DNA of 64,000 nucleotides. Source: Arthrobacter sp. (GTDB lineage Bacteria; Actinomycetota; Actinomycetes; Actinomycetales; Micrococcaceae). Every line of letters starts with the position of its first letter. The stretch's first letter is position 1. The stretch spans positions 78,660-142,659 of the forward strand of contig NZ_JAPSHJ010000005.1 in NCBI RefSeq assembly GCF_031179985.1, written 5' to 3'. A model generated the notes under the pieces. It saw only the letters and a list, made by a program, of their open reading frames with translations. It made no database searches and was not told where the DNA came from. Below, one piece after another: positions 50,051 through 59,392 of this stretch. Made by a program: the position numbers and the translations under genes.

Positions 50051-51157
50051 ATGATCCGGCTCCGTAAGCTGGCGCGCGCCGCATCTCTGTTCACAACCCC
50101 CCTGGCTCCAGAAGACTTCCTGGCGCTATTCAACCCTGTCTTCTCCACGCGACAACTTCGTGGCGTGGTTACCAGGGTGGTTCCGGAGACCGCCGATTCC
50201 GCCACAATTTTCTTCCGTCCCGGCCGCGGCTGGCAGGCCCACAAGGCCGGCCAATGGGCCCGTATCGGCGTCGAGCTTGATGGCGTCTTCCATTGGCGCT
50301 CGTACTCGCTCAGTGCTCCGGCCGGGCAGGACCCCGCCATTACTGTCTCCGACGTCGGGGCAGTATCAGGCGCCCTGGTCCGCAACACCAAGCCCGGCGA
50401 CATCCTCTTTCTGGCGCCGCCACAGGGCGATTTCGTGCTCCCCGAACACCCCCGGCCGCTCCTGATGCTCACAGCAGGCGCCGGGATCACCCCCGTGATG
50501 TCCATGATCCGCACGCTGGTGCCGCACCGCCCCGATTCGGACGTCGAACTGATTCACTCGGCGAGGACTCCCGCTGACAGCATCTTCAGGGAGGAACTGG
50601 CTGAACTCGCGGACCAGTTCCCGAACCTGAAGGTCACCGACTGGTACACCAGCGAACGCGGAAGGTTCGATTTCAGCTCGTCCAAAGAGCTCGACGCACT
50701 CTGCCCGGACTGGCGCAGCCGAGCCGCCTACGCCTGTGGGCCCGAGGGCTTCCTGGACGACGCCGAGTCGCTGTGGTCTGCTGAGGCTGCTGCCGCCGCC
50801 AGAAACGGAGGCAAGTCTCCCGCGGGGCCCTTTGCCGCTGACCCGGTGAATCTCATCATCGAACGCTTTACTACCAGCCTGGCCGGCGGTGACGGGCACG
50901 ACGGCGGACTGGTCACCTTTGAGGCCTCCGACCGCGAAGTCGAAGCCGACGGCGCCACGCCCCTTCTCGACGTTGGCGAAGACGCCGGCCTGCTGATGCC
51001 CAGCGGATGCCGCATGGGTATCTGCCACAGCTGTCTCATTCCCCTGCGCGCTGGCCACGTCCGTGACCTCCGCACCGGTGAAGTCCATGGCGAACCGGGC
51101 CAACTGATCCAAACGTGTGTTTCGGCAGCCGCCGGGCCCGTTAACCTCGACATCTGA
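50051..51157 (+). CDS. Ferredoxin-type NAD(P)H oxidoreductase (desaturase electron donor)
   Basis: A 368-residue protein with an N-terminal FAD-binding domain (WRSYSLSAP), an NAD(P)-binding domain (LMLTAGAGITPVMSMI, ACGPEGFLDDAE) and a C-terminal plant-type [2Fe-2S] domain (CRMGICHSC, then a fourth Cys in QTCVSAAAG). It resembles the reductase (Rv3230c) that feeds electrons to DesA3 in Mycobacterium tuberculosis. The desaturase gene follows after 13 bases, so the two form one system. Confidence 0.92.
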   Translation: MIRLRKLARAASLFTTPLAPEDFLALFNPVFSTRQLRGVVTRVVPETADSATIFFRPGRGWQAHKAGQWARIGVELDGVFHWRSYSLSAPAGQDPAITVSDVGAVSGALVRNTKPGDILFLAPPQGDFVLPEHPRPLLMLTAGAGITPVMSMIRTLVPHRPDSDVELIHSARTPADSIFREELAELADQFPNLKVTDWYTSERGRFDFSSSKELDALCPDWRSRAAYACGPEGFLDDAESLWSAEAAAAARNGGKSPAGPFAADPVNLIIERFTTSLAGGDGHDGGLVTFEASDREVEADGATPLLDVGEDAGLLMPSGCRMGICHSCLIPLRAGHVRDLRTGEVHGEPGQLIQTCVSAAAGPVNLDI

Positions 51158-51170
51158 GGAGCAATATCAC

Positions 51171-52355
51171 ATGACAACTGTTTCAAACCGCACCCATGAG
51201 GCAACAGCAGCCGGAGCTCCGGCAGGCGCCAAGACGCGCCCCGGCGCTCTGGCAACAACCGGCAGTCCGCTGGTGCGTCCACCCGCTGCAGCCCACCTCA
51301 CCGACGAACAGGTGGCGGAGCTGGGCCGTGAACTTGATGCCATCAAGGATGACATTCTCGGCAAGCGCGGGAGTTCGGATGCCGACTACATCCGCCGGAT
51401 GATCAAGATTCAGCGCGCCCTGGAGATCTCGGGCAGGGCGGCCCTCCTCTTCAGCAAGAACAAGAAGGCCTGGGTGGCGGGTACCACGCTGCTCAGCTTC
51501 GCCAAGATCCTGGAAAACATGGAACTCGGCCACAACATCCTGCACGGCCAGTGGGACTGGATGCGTGACCCGGACATCCACTCCACCACGTGGGAATGGG
51601 ACTTCGTCACCCCGGCCCGCGCGTGGCAGCACACCCACAACGACCTCCACCACCGCTGGACGAACGTGGTGGGCAAGGACAACGACGTCGGATACAACCT
51701 CCTGCGCATGGACGAGAACCAGCCGTGGAAGCCCTTTAACCTGGGCAACCCTCTGTACAACGCCATCCTGGCTCCCGTCTTCGAGTGGGGCATCGCCATC
51801 TACGACCTCGAACTCGCTGACTACCAGGAGGGGAAGAAGACCAAGGAAGCACTGATGCGGGACCTCAAGGCCCTTGGGAAAAAGGCGCTCAAGCAATTCA
51901 CCAAGGACTACGCCGCTACTCCTGCCGCAGCCATGCTTACCGGTTCAGGCAAGCAGGCGCTCTATGGCACCCTCACGGCCAACGCCGTCCGCAACGTCTG
52001 GGCCCACGCAGTGATTTTCTGCGGCCACTTCCCCGACGGCGCGGACACCTTTACCGAGGAAATGGTGGAAGGCGAGACCCGCGGCGACTGGTACGTGCGC
52101 CAGATGATCGGTTCCGCCAACATCTCAGGTTCCAAGTTCATGCACCTCATGACCGGCAACCTGTCCCACCAGATCGAGCACCACCTCTTCCCTGACCTTC
52201 CGTCCAACAGGTACGCCGAGGTGGCCCCGAAGGTCCAGGAGATCTGCAAGCGCTACAACCTTCCGTACACCACCGGCCCGCTGCTCAAGCAGGTCGGGTC
52301 ATCGTGGGCGAAGGTCTTCAAGCTGGCTGTTCCAGGCAAGGCCAAGACGGCCTAA
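51171..52355 (+). CDS. Membrane fatty acid desaturase (DesA3-like)
   Basis: A 394-residue membrane desaturase with three His boxes: HNILHGQWDW, HTHNDLHHRW and HQIEHHLF. It probably introduces a cis double bond in acyl-CoA or lipid chains using the reductase encoded upstream, helping membrane fluidity. GAGGAG lies ten bases before ATG 51171. A strong terminator follows. Confidence 0.92.
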   Translation: MTTVSNRTHEATAAGAPAGAKTRPGALATTGSPLVRPPAAAHLTDEQVAELGRELDAIKDDILGKRGSSDADYIRRMIKIQRALEISGRAALLFSKNKKAWVAGTTLLSFAKILENMELGHNILHGQWDWMRDPDIHSTTWEWDFVTPARAWQHTHNDLHHRWTNVVGKDNDVGYNLLRMDENQPWKPFNLGNPLYNAILAPVFEWGIAIYDLELADYQEGKKTKEALMRDLKALGKKALKQFTKDYAATPAAAMLTGSGKQALYGTLTANAVRNVWAHAVIFCGHFPDGADTFTEEMVEGETRGDWYVRQMIGSANISGSKFMHLMTGNLSHQIEHHLFPDLPSNRYAEVAPKVQEICKRYNLPYTTGPLLKQVGSSWAKVFKLAVPGKAKTA

Positions 52356-52366
52356 TTCACTCTTTG

Positions 52367-52404
52367 AGGCCCCGGTTGCTCCTGAAAACAAGCGACCGGG
52401 GCCT
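52367..52404 (+). terminator. Intrinsic terminator of the desaturase operon
   Basis: Arms 52367-52380 (AGGCCCCGGTTGCT) and 52391-52404 pair over 14 positions with one G-T wobble, separated by a ten-base A-rich loop and followed by TTT. Confidence 0.85.
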
Positions 52405-52484
52405 TTGTCTGCCTGGTCAGCCCGGTCCGAGGTCACGTGCTGGAGGCACTGGTCGCCCCGGTTGGTTCGTGGAACACTGGGCAA

Positions 52485-53906
52485 ATGGCAACCAGCTCAA
52501 ACGCGCACTCATGGCCAAAGGACTTCATCTGGGGATCCGCCACTGCGGCAGCCCAAATCGAGGGCGCCGGGCATGAGGACGGGAAAGAGGACTCCATCTG
52601 GGACACCTTCGCCCGCCTGCCGGGTGCAATCGCCCATGGTGACAACCTGGAACGGGCGGTTGACCACTACCACCGGATGCCGCAGGACGTGCAGCTGATG
52701 AAAGAGCTGGGGCTTGATTCCTACCGGTTTTCCATCAGCTGGGCGCGAGTGAGGCCCGGTGACCGCTTCACCAACACCAAGGCCCTGGACTTCTATTCCA
52801 AGCTGGTGGATGAACTGCTGGAGGCGGGAATCCTGCCCTGGCTGACTCTTTACCACTGGGATCTGCCGCAGGCTCTGGAGGATGAGGGCGGCTGGACCGG
52901 CAGGGACACCGCGTACCGCTTTGTGGAGTACGCCACCGACGTTTATGCCGCCCTCGGTGACAGAGTGCAGCACTGGACCACCTTTAATGAGCCGTTCTGC
53001 TCAGCCCTGCTGGGCTACGGTTCAGGAGTGCATGCGCCAGGGCGGCAGGAGCCTCGGGCAGTCGTTGCAGCTGTCCACCATCAGCACCTGGCCCACGGGC
53101 TTGCCCTCGATGAGCTGCGCCGGCAGGGCGCCCAGCACCTGGGCATCACCCTCAATCTGAGCAACGCCATTCCCCGGGATCCCAATGATCCTGTGGACCT
53201 GGATGCTGCCCGGCGCTTCGATTCACTGCAGAACCGCATTTTCCTGGATCCACTGCTCCGCGGCGCGTATCCGGAAGACACTTTGCGGGACCTGGCACCC
53301 TTCGGGCTCCCGGAGCTGATCCACTCCGGAGACATGGAGCTCATCGGGGCCCCGCTCGATTTCCTGGGCGTGAACCACTATCACGACGACCTCGTCAGCG
53401 GGCATCCGGACCAGCCGAACATAGACGGCCATTCCGGAGGTGCGGAGCGGAAGGCAGCCTCTCCCTGGGTGGGTTCGGAAGACATCACGTTCCCCAGCCG
53501 GGAGCTGCCCCGGACGGCGATGAACTGGGAAGTAAACCCCGACGGCCTCCGCCACTTGCTGGTCAGGCTGGGCAAGGAATACCCCTCCCTGCCGCCGCTG
53601 TACGTTACCGAGAACGGTGCAGCCTACGAGGACACTCTCAGCCCTGACGGGAAAGTCCACGATGTTGAGCGGACCAACTTCATCCTCGACCATATTGAAG
53701 CGATGAGGCAGGCCATTGAACAGGGGGCTGACGTTCGCGGATACTTTGTCTGGTCTCTCCTGGACAACTTTGAATGGTCCTACGGGTACGGAAAGCGTTT
53801 TGGCATCGTGCGTGTGGACTACGACACCCTGGAGCGGACTATCAAGGACAGCGGACTCGCCTACGCCCGCCACATCGCCGCAGCCAAGGGCCAGCCGGTC
53901 AGCTGA
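52485..53906 (+). CDS. GH1 beta-glucosidase
   Basis: A 473-residue cytosolic GH1 enzyme. DFIWGSATAAAQIEGA is the N-terminal signature, the acid/base Glu is in TTFNEPFCSA and the nucleophile Glu in LYVTENGAAY; FVWSLLDNFEWSYGYGKRFG ends the barrel. It hydrolyses beta-glucosides such as cellobiose. ATG 52485 begins the signature at the usual distance. Its stop overlaps that of radA by eight bases, convergent. Confidence 0.95.
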   Translation: MATSSNAHSWPKDFIWGSATAAAQIEGAGHEDGKEDSIWDTFARLPGAIAHGDNLERAVDHYHRMPQDVQLMKELGLDSYRFSISWARVRPGDRFTNTKALDFYSKLVDELLEAGILPWLTLYHWDLPQALEDEGGWTGRDTAYRFVEYATDVYAALGDRVQHWTTFNEPFCSALLGYGSGVHAPGRQEPRAVVAAVHHQHLAHGLALDELRRQGAQHLGITLNLSNAIPRDPNDPVDLDAARRFDSLQNRIFLDPLLRGAYPEDTLRDLAPFGLPELIHSGDMELIGAPLDFLGVNHYHDDLVSGHPDQPNIDGHSGGAERKAASPWVGSEDITFPSRELPRTAMNWEVNPDGLRHLLVRLGKEYPSLPPLYVTENGAAYEDTLSPDGKVHDVERTNFILDHIEAMRQAIEQGADVRGYFVWSLLDNFEWSYGYGKRFGIVRVDYDTLERTIKDSGLAYARHIAAAKGQPVS

Positions 53907-55272
53907 TCAGCAACCCCAGGGCCTCAGTCAGGTGGCCCACTTCCCGGACGGAGAAACCCGCAGGTACCGCACCCGGCCCGTTGGGGCTCAGCGGGACCAC
54001 GGCGTGGGTGAAGCCGAGCCTGTGGGCCTCGTGGATACGCTGGTTGATGCCGGGGACGGGGCGGACCTCTCCTGCGAGGCCTACTTCTCCGAAGGCTATG
54101 AGCCGCTGGGGGAGCGGCTTCTTGGCCTTGGCTGAGGCTACGGCCAGGGCAACGGCAAGGTCCGTAGCGGGTTCGCTCAGCTTCACGCCGCCGACAGTGG
54201 CAACGTAGGAGTCGTCCTTGTGCAGCAGGCAGCCGGCCCGCTGCTGAAGCACTGCCAGGAGCATTGCCACCCGGGAGCTGTCCAGCCCGCTGGTGGCCCG
54301 GCGCGGCTGCGAGTTGGCGCTTTCGGCGAGGAGAGACTGGACCTCGGCCAGCAAGGGGCGGCGGCCCTCCATCGTCACGGTGATACATGTACCGGACACG
54401 GGGTCCTTGGTGCGCGTGACAAATAACCCGCTGGGATCGGCAAGGCCCATGATGCCGTCCTCGTTCAGGTCGAAGCAGCCGACGTCGTCCGTTGGTCCGT
54501 ACCGGTTCTTGACGGCCCTCAGCAGCCGGAGCCGCGAATGACGCTCACCTTCGAACTGGCAGACAACGTCCACCAGGTGCTCCAGGAGCCGGGGACCGGC
54601 GATTGAACCATCCTTGGTGACGTGGCCTACCAGGAGGGTGGTCATGTTGCGCCGCTTGGCAGCGGCAATGATGGATGCTGCCACTTCCCGGACCTGGGAA
54701 ACCCCGCCCGAGCTCCCCTCGACGTCGGCGCTGCTGAGCGTCTGGACCGAGTCAACCACCAAGAGGCGGGGTTCCACCTTCTCCACCTGGCCCAGGGCCT
54801 GGCCGAGGTCCGTTTCCGCGGAGAGATAAAGCGAGTCCGCCACAGCATCGATCCGCTCGGCCCGGAGTTTTACCTGGGCGGCGGATTCCTCGCCGGTGAC
54901 GTACAGGACGTCCTGGCCGCTGCGGGCAAACTTGGCGGCAACATCCAACAGGAGGGTGGACTTTCCCACGCCTGGTTCCCCAGCAAGCAGGATCACCGCT
55001 CCGGGAACCAGCCCTCCGCCCAGCACACGGTCCAGTTCGTCGACGCCGGTGGGCAGGAAAGCGGCCGTAGTGGCGTCCACCTCAGCGATGCGGCGGGCCG
55101 GCTCCACCACTGTGGCAGCCGCCGTCGTCCGCGCAACAGCTGCACCGGTCTCCTCAACTGTTCCCCAGGCCTGGCATTCGCCGCAACGCCCCACCCACTT
55201 GACGGTGGTCCAGCCGCATTCGGCGCACTTATAGGCCGGGGCTTTGGACGCCCGGGAAGTCTTGGTTGCCAT
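53899..55272 (-). CDS. radA: DNA repair protein RadA
   Basis: A 457-residue RadA/Sms: N-terminal C4 zinc finger (CAECGWTTVKWVGRCGEC), RecA-like ATPase with Walker A GEPGVGKST and Walker B LLVVDSVQTL, the RadA motif KNRYG, and a C-terminal Lon-protease-like domain. RadA helps branch migration in recombination repair. ATG 55272 is chosen because the zinc finger starts soon after; longer frames add unlikely residues. Confidence 0.96.
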   Translation of the reverse strand: MATKTSRASKAPAYKCAECGWTTVKWVGRCGECQAWGTVEETGAAVARTTAAATVVEPARRIAEVDATTAAFLPTGVDELDRVLGGGLVPGAVILLAGEPGVGKSTLLLDVAAKFARSGQDVLYVTGEESAAQVKLRAERIDAVADSLYLSAETDLGQALGQVEKVEPRLLVVDSVQTLSSADVEGSSGGVSQVREVAASIIAAAKRRNMTTLLVGHVTKDGSIAGPRLLEHLVDVVCQFEGERHSRLRLLRAVKNRYGPTDDVGCFDLNEDGIMGLADPSGLFVTRTKDPVSGTCITVTMEGRRPLLAEVQSLLAESANSQPRRATSGLDSSRVAMLLAVLQQRAGCLLHKDDSYVATVGGVKLSEPATDLAVALAVASAKAKKPLPQRLIAFGEVGLAGEVRPVPGINQRIHEAHRLGFTHAVVPLSPNGPGAVPAGFSVREVGHLTEALGLLIS

Positions 55273-55457
55273 GGGTACACAGTAGCCGTGGGGGCCGACA
55301 ACATTGCCGCCGGCCGTATAGGACGGCCGTCTCAATGCAGCAGTTCAGTACGTTCCGTAATGCTGGCATTGCCCGTTGACCTTCCCTCTTGCACCCGGAT
55401 ATTTTGGATTGTAAGCATACTTATTAAGCGATCCTGCGAACCGGAATTGAACTGAAC

Positions 55458-56735
55458 GTGCCCTTTGTAGCCACCGCGAAAGCCTCCTCAAAAACAGGAT
55501 CCCTGCCGCTTGCCGCCATGCTCGTTCTCGCCGCCATTGGCTTCACTGCCATTACAACCGAACTGCTCCCGTCGGGCCTGCTGCCGCAGATGGCTGAGGA
55601 CTTCGACGTCGGCGAATCACAGGTGGGGCTGCTGACCGTGGCCTACGCCGGGATTGTGGTGGTCACCGTAGTGCCGATGGCGCGGCTCTGTTCACGCCTG
55701 CCGCGACAGGCGCTGCTGCTGGGCCTGGTGGTGACCTTCGCCCTCAGCAATGTTCTCCTTGCCCTCAGCCCCGAATTTTCCCTGGCAGTAGTGGCCCGCC
55801 TTATTGGCGGCGTAGCCCACGGACTGTTGTGGTCCACCATGGCTCCGTACATTGCTGCGTTGGTGCCCGAGCACATGCTCGGACGGGCCATGGCCGTTGT
55901 GTTCAGCGGGAACAGTCTGGGCCTTGCCGTTGGCGCACCGGCGGGAACGGCGCTGGGGGCATGGGTAGGCTGGCGCACGTCCTTCCTGATCATGGCAGCC
56001 ACCGGGGCTGTGCTGGCCCTGCTGGCCCTCTGGCTGCTTCCATCAGTACGCGGCAGCCGCAAGGGACAACCGCCGTCAGTGCTGCAGGCCATCCGCCAAC
56101 CCGGCGTGAAATCGGTGACCTTGGCCTGGCCCCTGATGCTCTTCGCCCGCTTTGCAGTCTTCACCTATATTGCTCCCTTCATCCTCGCTGCCGGGCTGCC
56201 GTCCCAGGCCATCAGCATCTCCCTGTCTGTGGTGGGGGCTGTAAGCTTCGCCGGGCTCTGGATCGCAGGAATGACCGTTGACTCCCGGCCACGGCGTTCT
56301 CTGATCGCAGCCGCCGCCACCGTGGTTGGAGCATGCCTGCTCCTGCCGTGGGCGGGAACCACACTGCCCGGCGCATATTGTCTGATGGCCCTCTGGGGAG
56401 CCGCCCTGGGCGCCTGCGGCATCTACAACCAGGCAGCAATCCTGCGCGCTGGGAAGGAACACAGTGACGCCGCCAACTCACTGATGGTACTGGCGACCCA
56501 ACTGGGGATCGCCATAGGGGCGGCATATGGCGGGCTGGCGTTGTCCTTGGCCGGGCCGCTGCTGGTTCCGGTCGCAGCGGCGTTACCCGCCGCCGTCGCG
56601 CTTGGTGCGGTCATAGCCGGACGTAAGGCAGGCTACCCGCCGGGCCCGAAAGAGGGCGGGAAGGAAACCGGCGCTAGCTCTCGTCCTGCAGCGGCGGCAG
56701 GAGGTCCCGGGCTTCCTTCGAGTCGATCCCGGTAG
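55458..56735 (+). CDS. MFS transporter (drug/sugar efflux type)
   Basis: A 425-residue protein with about twelve helices and the MFS motif A-like loop (MARLCSRLPRQALLLG) plus GNSLGLAVGAPAGTALGAWVGWRTSF. This resembles AraJ/CmlA-type proton-driven exporters. Start is GTG 55458, weak ribosome site. Its Ser/Arg-rich last 20 residues overlap the FUSC gene by 62 bases, convergent. Substrate unknown. Confidence 0.85.
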   Translation: MPFVATAKASSKTGSLPLAAMLVLAAIGFTAITTELLPSGLLPQMAEDFDVGESQVGLLTVAYAGIVVVTVVPMARLCSRLPRQALLLGLVVTFALSNVLLALSPEFSLAVVARLIGGVAHGLLWSTMAPYIAALVPEHMLGRAMAVVFSGNSLGLAVGAPAGTALGAWVGWRTSFLIMAATGAVLALLALWLLPSVRGSRKGQPPSVLQAIRQPGVKSVTLAWPLMLFARFAVFTYIAPFILAAGLPSQAISISLSVVGAVSFAGLWIAGMTVDSRPRRSLIAAAATVVGACLLLPWAGTTLPGAYCLMALWGAALGACGIYNQAAILRAGKEHSDAANSLMVLATQLGIAIGAAYGGLALSLAGPLLVPVAAALPAAVALGAVIAGRKAGYPPGPKEGGKETGASSRPAAAAGGPGLPSSRSR

Positions 56736-57810
56736 CCTCCAGCAGGTCAACCATGAGCGGGCGGAAGAGCATCACCACGGTCTCGCCTTCCAATCGGTCT
56801 ACGTCGAGCATCCGGGGGTGCAGCCTTCCGGCGACGTAACTGAGATCTTTACGGGCGGCACGCAAATGGGCGCGACGAACGCCGTCATGAACCTCGCCAA
56901 GACCCAACGAAAGCTCATCGATGGCATCCGCCGTTTCCCGCAGCACCTCAGCGAGGTTTTCCGTCGCCTCATCGGACAGGGCGGCATGATTGATGGCACT
57001 CGTGAGGCGCCGGGCGAACACCCGGCTGTTACGAAGGGCAAGGTCAATGTAGTCAAGCGATTGTTCCAGCCGGTCGAGCTCATCACGATGCCTCCGATAG
57101 GCCGGAGCCAGGGTTGCTACTTCGCCGGAAGCCCGCAGGGTCTGGCGCATGGCATCCACCAGCGGTTGGCAATTACGGCCGCGGACCAGAGCATGCCAGG
57201 CCTGGGTGGAGTCGCTGTAGGTCAGGGCAGAGGCGCACTCCCGCAGCACCTCGGCCAGTTCATGCAACAGCTTCCGGACGTCCTTGCGGGGTTCACGGCG
57301 GGGATCCTTGGGCACCAGGATGGTCACCAGCAAGGCAAAGAGCCCACCCACCACGGCGTCCAGGCTCCGGGTGAATGGCCCTCCCGCCGGCGCCGGCAGC
57401 AGCACCACCAGCAGGGACTGCAGCCCCAGTTGGGTGGTGAAGATGTTGCCGCCGTCCAGGAATCTTGCCAGCAGGATGGAGACGAAAAGTACGACGGCGG
57501 CCACCCAGATATCGTCGCCCAGCCAGTGGAGCAGCAAGTCACCCACGGCGATGCCGATGGTGCAGCCCAGGCCGACCTCCACAACCCTTCGCAGCCGTGG
57601 CTCGCGGGAGAAACCCAGGGCAATCAAGGAGGAAGTCGCCGCAAACAAAGGCCCTGAGTGGCCCAGGACATACTGGGCAAAGGCGTAGGCTCCCACCGCA
57701 CACACCGTCATCTGGAGGGCAGGGACCAGCGAGTTCTTGCTCCTGACAAGACCGGTCCGGGCCCGGCCGCGGAGGAATCGTCTGCTTGCGGATAATCCAG
57801 TGACGGCCAT
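56674..57810 (-). CDS. FUSC-like/aromatic acid exporter family membrane protein
   Basis: A 378-residue protein with an N-terminal membrane part of about six helices (VCAVGAYAFAQYVLGHSG, GCTIGIAVGDLLLHWLG) followed by a helical cytoplasmic domain. The FUSC/ArAE-type repeat and length match bacterial proteins suspected of exporting aromatic acids. Start ATG 57810 is used; a longer frame to 57879 has no hydrophobic logic. Overlaps the MFS gene convergently. Confidence 0.8.
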   Translation of the reverse strand: MAVTGLSASRRFLRGRARTGLVRSKNSLVPALQMTVCAVGAYAFAQYVLGHSGPLFAATSSLIALGFSREPRLRRVVEVGLGCTIGIAVGDLLLHWLGDDIWVAAVVLFVSILLARFLDGGNIFTTQLGLQSLLVVLLPAPAGGPFTRSLDAVVGGLFALLVTILVPKDPRREPRKDVRKLLHELAEVLRECASALTYSDSTQAWHALVRGRNCQPLVDAMRQTLRASGEVATLAPAYRRHRDELDRLEQSLDYIDLALRNSRVFARRLTSAINHAALSDEATENLAEVLRETADAIDELSLGLGEVHDGVRRAHLRAARKDLSYVAGRLHPRMLDVDRLEGETVVMLFRPLMVDLLEATGIDSKEARDLLPPLQDES

Positions 57811-57989
57811 GGAATCCAGTCTATTTGTTTCGTGTGAGGGCTTTCCTGGGTGCCTTGGACGACAGCGCGTCAAAGCCATGACCGAATTGCGTGATTTTGG
57901 CCGGCTACTGCTGGTCCCGAGCCAGGGATTGCGCGGGATGGCAGCATTTTTGGCCGTCTCGTCCCATCAAAAGTTACGCATTCGGGCCG

Positions 57990-58280
57990 ACATCCCCGGC
58001 CAGATGAGTCCGGCACTCAGGCAATGGCCTGCGCGATTGCCCGTTCCCATCCAGTCCTGCAGCGCCAGCTCGCGGGAATCCTTGATCCCCATCCTGCGCT
58101 GCTCGGGCGAAGCAACCAGAACAAGCCACCCAAGGACCAAAACGCCTGCCCGCCTAGACTCGCCTCCGGCTCCTGGTCGAGCAAGAGCACCCGGCGACCG
58201 GCTTCGGCAAGCTCGGCGGTAGCCACCAGGCGGCGAGGCCCGCTCCGACAACGATTGCGTCTGCATCCATGAGTGAGAGC
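57990..58280 (-). pseudogene. Fragment of an FAD-binding dehydrogenase
   Basis: Two frames on the minus strand contain consecutive pieces of the N-terminus of a flavin-dependent dehydrogenase: LVATAELAEAGRRVLLLDQEP with ASLGGQAFWSLGGLF, then SPEQRRMGIKDSRELALQDWMGT in another frame. The rest of the protein (about 550 residues in relatives) is missing, so this is a truncated, frameshifted remnant. The surrounding bases 57811-58417 show nothing else. Confidence 0.75.
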
Positions 58281-58417
58281 GTATTTCAACGTCCTTCACA
58301 TGGCCGTCACTGGCCGACAAAGGACGGGGTTTTATTTAGGATCGGATAAACGCTGACCGGATAAACGCTGAGCGGAAGACGTTGCCCGGCAAACAAGGCA
58401 AGAGGAATGGGTGTTCC

Positions 58418-59359
58418 ATGGGAGATTCCACGCGGGAGAAAGCCGCAGATGTGTTGCGGGGGTGGGCTTTGGATGAGGAGCTGAAACAGCGGGTGATGTC
58501 GTCTCCACCGCTGGCCGCTATTGCTCAGAAGATCGCGGCGGGCTACTCGGCGGGAGAGACGGTCCGGGATGCCATTGAAGCTGCCAAGCGAAGCATGGCC
58601 CGAGGCCATCTGGTCAGCCTGGAGTATGCAGGCGAAAGCGTACGGGACGCCGGGGTTGCAGAGGCCGAGACCGCAGTATTCCTGGACCTGATTTCCGCGT
58701 TGCGGCAGGCGGGCATAGCCGGCACAGTGTCCTTTGACCTTTCGCACATCGGCTCCCTTGTCAGCCCAGCGCTCGCCTTGGAGAACGCGCGACGGATGGC
58801 AGACGCCTTGGCGCCCCTCCGAACGTCACTGATGATCTCCGCGGAAGGCTCCGATCGGACCGATCTGGTGCTTGACCTCTACGAGGCACTCAGGGAGGAA
58901 AAGGTGGAGGTCGGCGTCACCCTCCAGGCCCGTCTGCACCGCAGCGAAAAGGACCTTAAGCGTCTGCTGAAGCAACCCGGAACCATCAGGCTGGTGAAGG
59001 GAGCCTTCCTCGAACCGGAAGGGATGGCCTACCCGCGTGGCAGCGCTGAACTCCAGGAGAACTATCTGCGCCTTGCCGGGCTGATCATCGACGCCGGACA
59101 TCCCGTTTCCATCGCGACCCATGACGCCGCGCTGATCGCTGAAATCCTCGAAAGGCACCCCAACCTCAGTGAGGCGAAGGATGTGGAGTTCGAGATGCTT
59201 TTGGGCTTGGGCACGTCCACCCTGGACCGCCTGCATGCTGAGGGCTTCACTACCCGTGAGTACTCCATTTTCGGTGGCGAGTGGTGGCTCTACGTCCTGA
59301 ACCGGATCGCCGAAGACCCGGAGCGGGTGTTCGACGCCATCATCGCGGCCGGCCGCTGA
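58418..59359 (+). CDS. Proline dehydrogenase
   Basis: A 313-residue FAD-dependent barrel protein of the proline dehydrogenase family: SLEYAGESVRD, VSFDLSHIG, GVTLQARLHRSEKDL, LVKGAFLEP, IATHDAALIAEI and FEMLLGLG are typical. It would oxidise L-proline to pyrroline-5-carboxylate. AGAGGAATG lies before ATG 58418. A pyrroline-5-carboxylate dehydrogenase partner is not present in the window. Confidence 0.85.
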   Translation: MGDSTREKAADVLRGWALDEELKQRVMSSPPLAAIAQKIAAGYSAGETVRDAIEAAKRSMARGHLVSLEYAGESVRDAGVAEAETAVFLDLISALRQAGIAGTVSFDLSHIGSLVSPALALENARRMADALAPLRTSLMISAEGSDRTDLVLDLYEALREEKVEVGVTLQARLHRSEKDLKRLLKQPGTIRLVKGAFLEPEGMAYPRGSAELQENYLRLAGLIIDAGHPVSIATHDAALIAEILERHPNLSEAKDVEFEMLLGLGTSTLDRLHAEGFTTREYSIFGGEWWLYVLNRIAEDPERVFDAIIAAGR

Positions 59360-59392
59360 CACGGCTCACCGTGCCCCTGCGCGGTGCGAGGG

